The notes beneath the pieces are model-generated. The model saw only the letters and a list, made by a program, of their open reading frames with translations. It had not been told where the DNA came from and made no database searches. A program made the translations under genes and the position numbers. 5,505 nucleotides of DNA. Origin: Chloroflexota bacterium. GTDB taxonomy: Bacteria; Chloroflexota; Dehalococcoidia; GIF9; AB-539-J10. Where the stretch lies: NCBI GenBank assembly GCA_015222295.1, contig JADFUZ010000131.1, positions 1 through 5,505 on the forward strand, given 5' to 3'. Below are positions 4,896 through 5,505 of the stretch, piece after piece (the first letter of the stretch is position 1; each line of letters opens with the position of its first letter).

Positions 4896-5505
4896 ATGTC
4901 AAGTCAACTGGGCGACTATCTGGACAGTTTCAGGGACTATCTGAGGATCGACGCGGCCGTGAAGTGCAGCGTGGCTGCGGAACTCCGCACGCATCTCGAG
5001 GACAGAAGTCGGGAACTCAGGGAAAGTGGGGTCAGTGAGGAAGCGGCAAGCAGAGCTGCCATAGAGTCCTTCGGTCCGGTCGAGCTAGTCGCCCGACAAA
5101 TCTGCAAAGTCCATGGCCATGGTACCTGGCAGGAGGCATTCCTGGCTGCCCTGCCCCATTTGCTGGTAGCCCTCCTTTTCGCCACGTACTATTGGGAGAA
5201 CATCCTCTGCACATCAATGACAGGGGTAGCCGTGGTCTCCACAGTAGTCTATGGCTGGTGCCGCAACCAGCCCATGTGGCTCTTCCCGTGGCTGGGATAC
5301 TATCTGTTGCCAGTAATAACGACTGGCGTACTACTGATCTACTTGCCTCAAGGGTGGACCTGGTTGGCAGCACTCGTTTATCTACCTTTCGCTCTATTTG
5401 TGATCGCCTACATAATGAAGCAGACTGCAAGTCGCGACCGGCTTTACGTATCGCTAATGCTTGCTCCTCTGCCCATAATCTGTGCCTGGCTGTTGACTAT
5501 GGGCC
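4896..5505 (+). CDS. HAAS/permease-prefix-like membrane protein, partial (C-terminus off window)
   Basis: Hand translation gives 203 codons open to the window edge. Residues 1-75 form a helical, charged domain with a familiar pattern: LGDYLDSFRDYLR (5-17), AAELRTHLEDRSRELRESGVSEEAASRAAIESFG (about 27-60), then PVELVARQI. This is the HAAS/permease-prefix (DUF1700-like) type of N-terminal domain. At least five hydrophobic segments follow at about 81-98, 103-121, 127-150, 154-173 and 183-200, so the rest is membrane-embedded. Such proteins are commonly encoded directly after PadR regulators and are thought to act with them in sensing or controlling membrane processes. The ATG at 4896 lies 7 nt after the PadR stop with only a weak AGAG (4887-4890) upstream, suggesting translational coupling. 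The missing C-terminus could reveal another domain. Confidence 0.8.
   Translation, partial: MSSQLGDYLDSFRDYLRIDAAVKCSVAAELRTHLEDRSRELRESGVSEEAASRAAIESFGPVELVARQICKVHGHGTWQEAFLAALPHLLVALLFATYYWENILCTSMTGVAVVSTVVYGWCRNQPMWLFPWLGYYLLPVITTGVLLIYLPQGWTWLAALVYLPFALFVIAYIMKQTASRDRLYVSLMLAPLPIICAWLLTMG

Noticed and set aside
4937..5430. Two leftward ORFs inside the membrane protein gene
   Set aside because: They are antisense shadows of the HAAS/membrane frame, which has coherent domains and follows PadR by 7 nt.

Overview
This 5.5-kb window looks like bacterial chromosome: Shine-Dalgarno-led genes (GGAGG/AGGAGG), a PadR regulator, a CvpA-family membrane protein, a TatD-family hydrolase and a thioredoxin, packed tightly at moderate-to-high GC. 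A DUF763 protein next to a short TatD/thioredoxin operon made me think of Chloroflexota (Dehalococcoidia-like) or another anaerobic/thermophilic lineage. That placement is a low-confidence impression. I see no rRNA, tRNA, CRISPR array, insertion sequence or phage gene, and no gene-free stretch longer than about 185 bp.

Left end (1-1205): a leftward gene that runs off the window encodes a two-part protein. Its N-terminal region resembles the EVE/YTH (PUA-like) reader fold, and its C-terminal region is a PD-(D/E)XK nuclease domain with D227, E245 and K247. A very short leftward HTH-like ORF lies just upstream and overlaps its start by 32 nt. The intergenic region up to position 1205 carries two perfect inverted repeats. 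Centre-left (1206-2432): a rightward DUF763 gene with a helix-hairpin-helix motif, then a 144-bp spacer. Centre (2433-2921): a rightward CvpA-family membrane protein.

Centre-right (2941-4368): a tight leftward operon of a small winged-helix-like protein, a TatD metal-dependent hydrolase and a thioredoxin. The first two genes share one base (TAGTG), and the thioredoxin follows the hydrolase after 19 nt. A perfect 7-bp inverted repeat lies just upstream of the winged-helix gene. Right end (4491-5505): a divergent rightward unit with a recognisable promoter, a PadR regulator and a membrane protein with an N-terminal HAAS/permease-prefix-like helical domain, truncated by the window edge.

Functionally, the left third suggests DNA transactions: a nuclease with a possible modified-base reader, divergent from an HhH protein of unknown function. 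The middle is housekeeping (nucleic-acid hydrolysis, thiol redox). The right end is a regulator plus its membrane partner. The part most likely to hold something not well described is the reader-nuclease fusion with its small upstream HTH ORF and the divergent DUF763 gene. No complete new system is demonstrated by the sequence alone.
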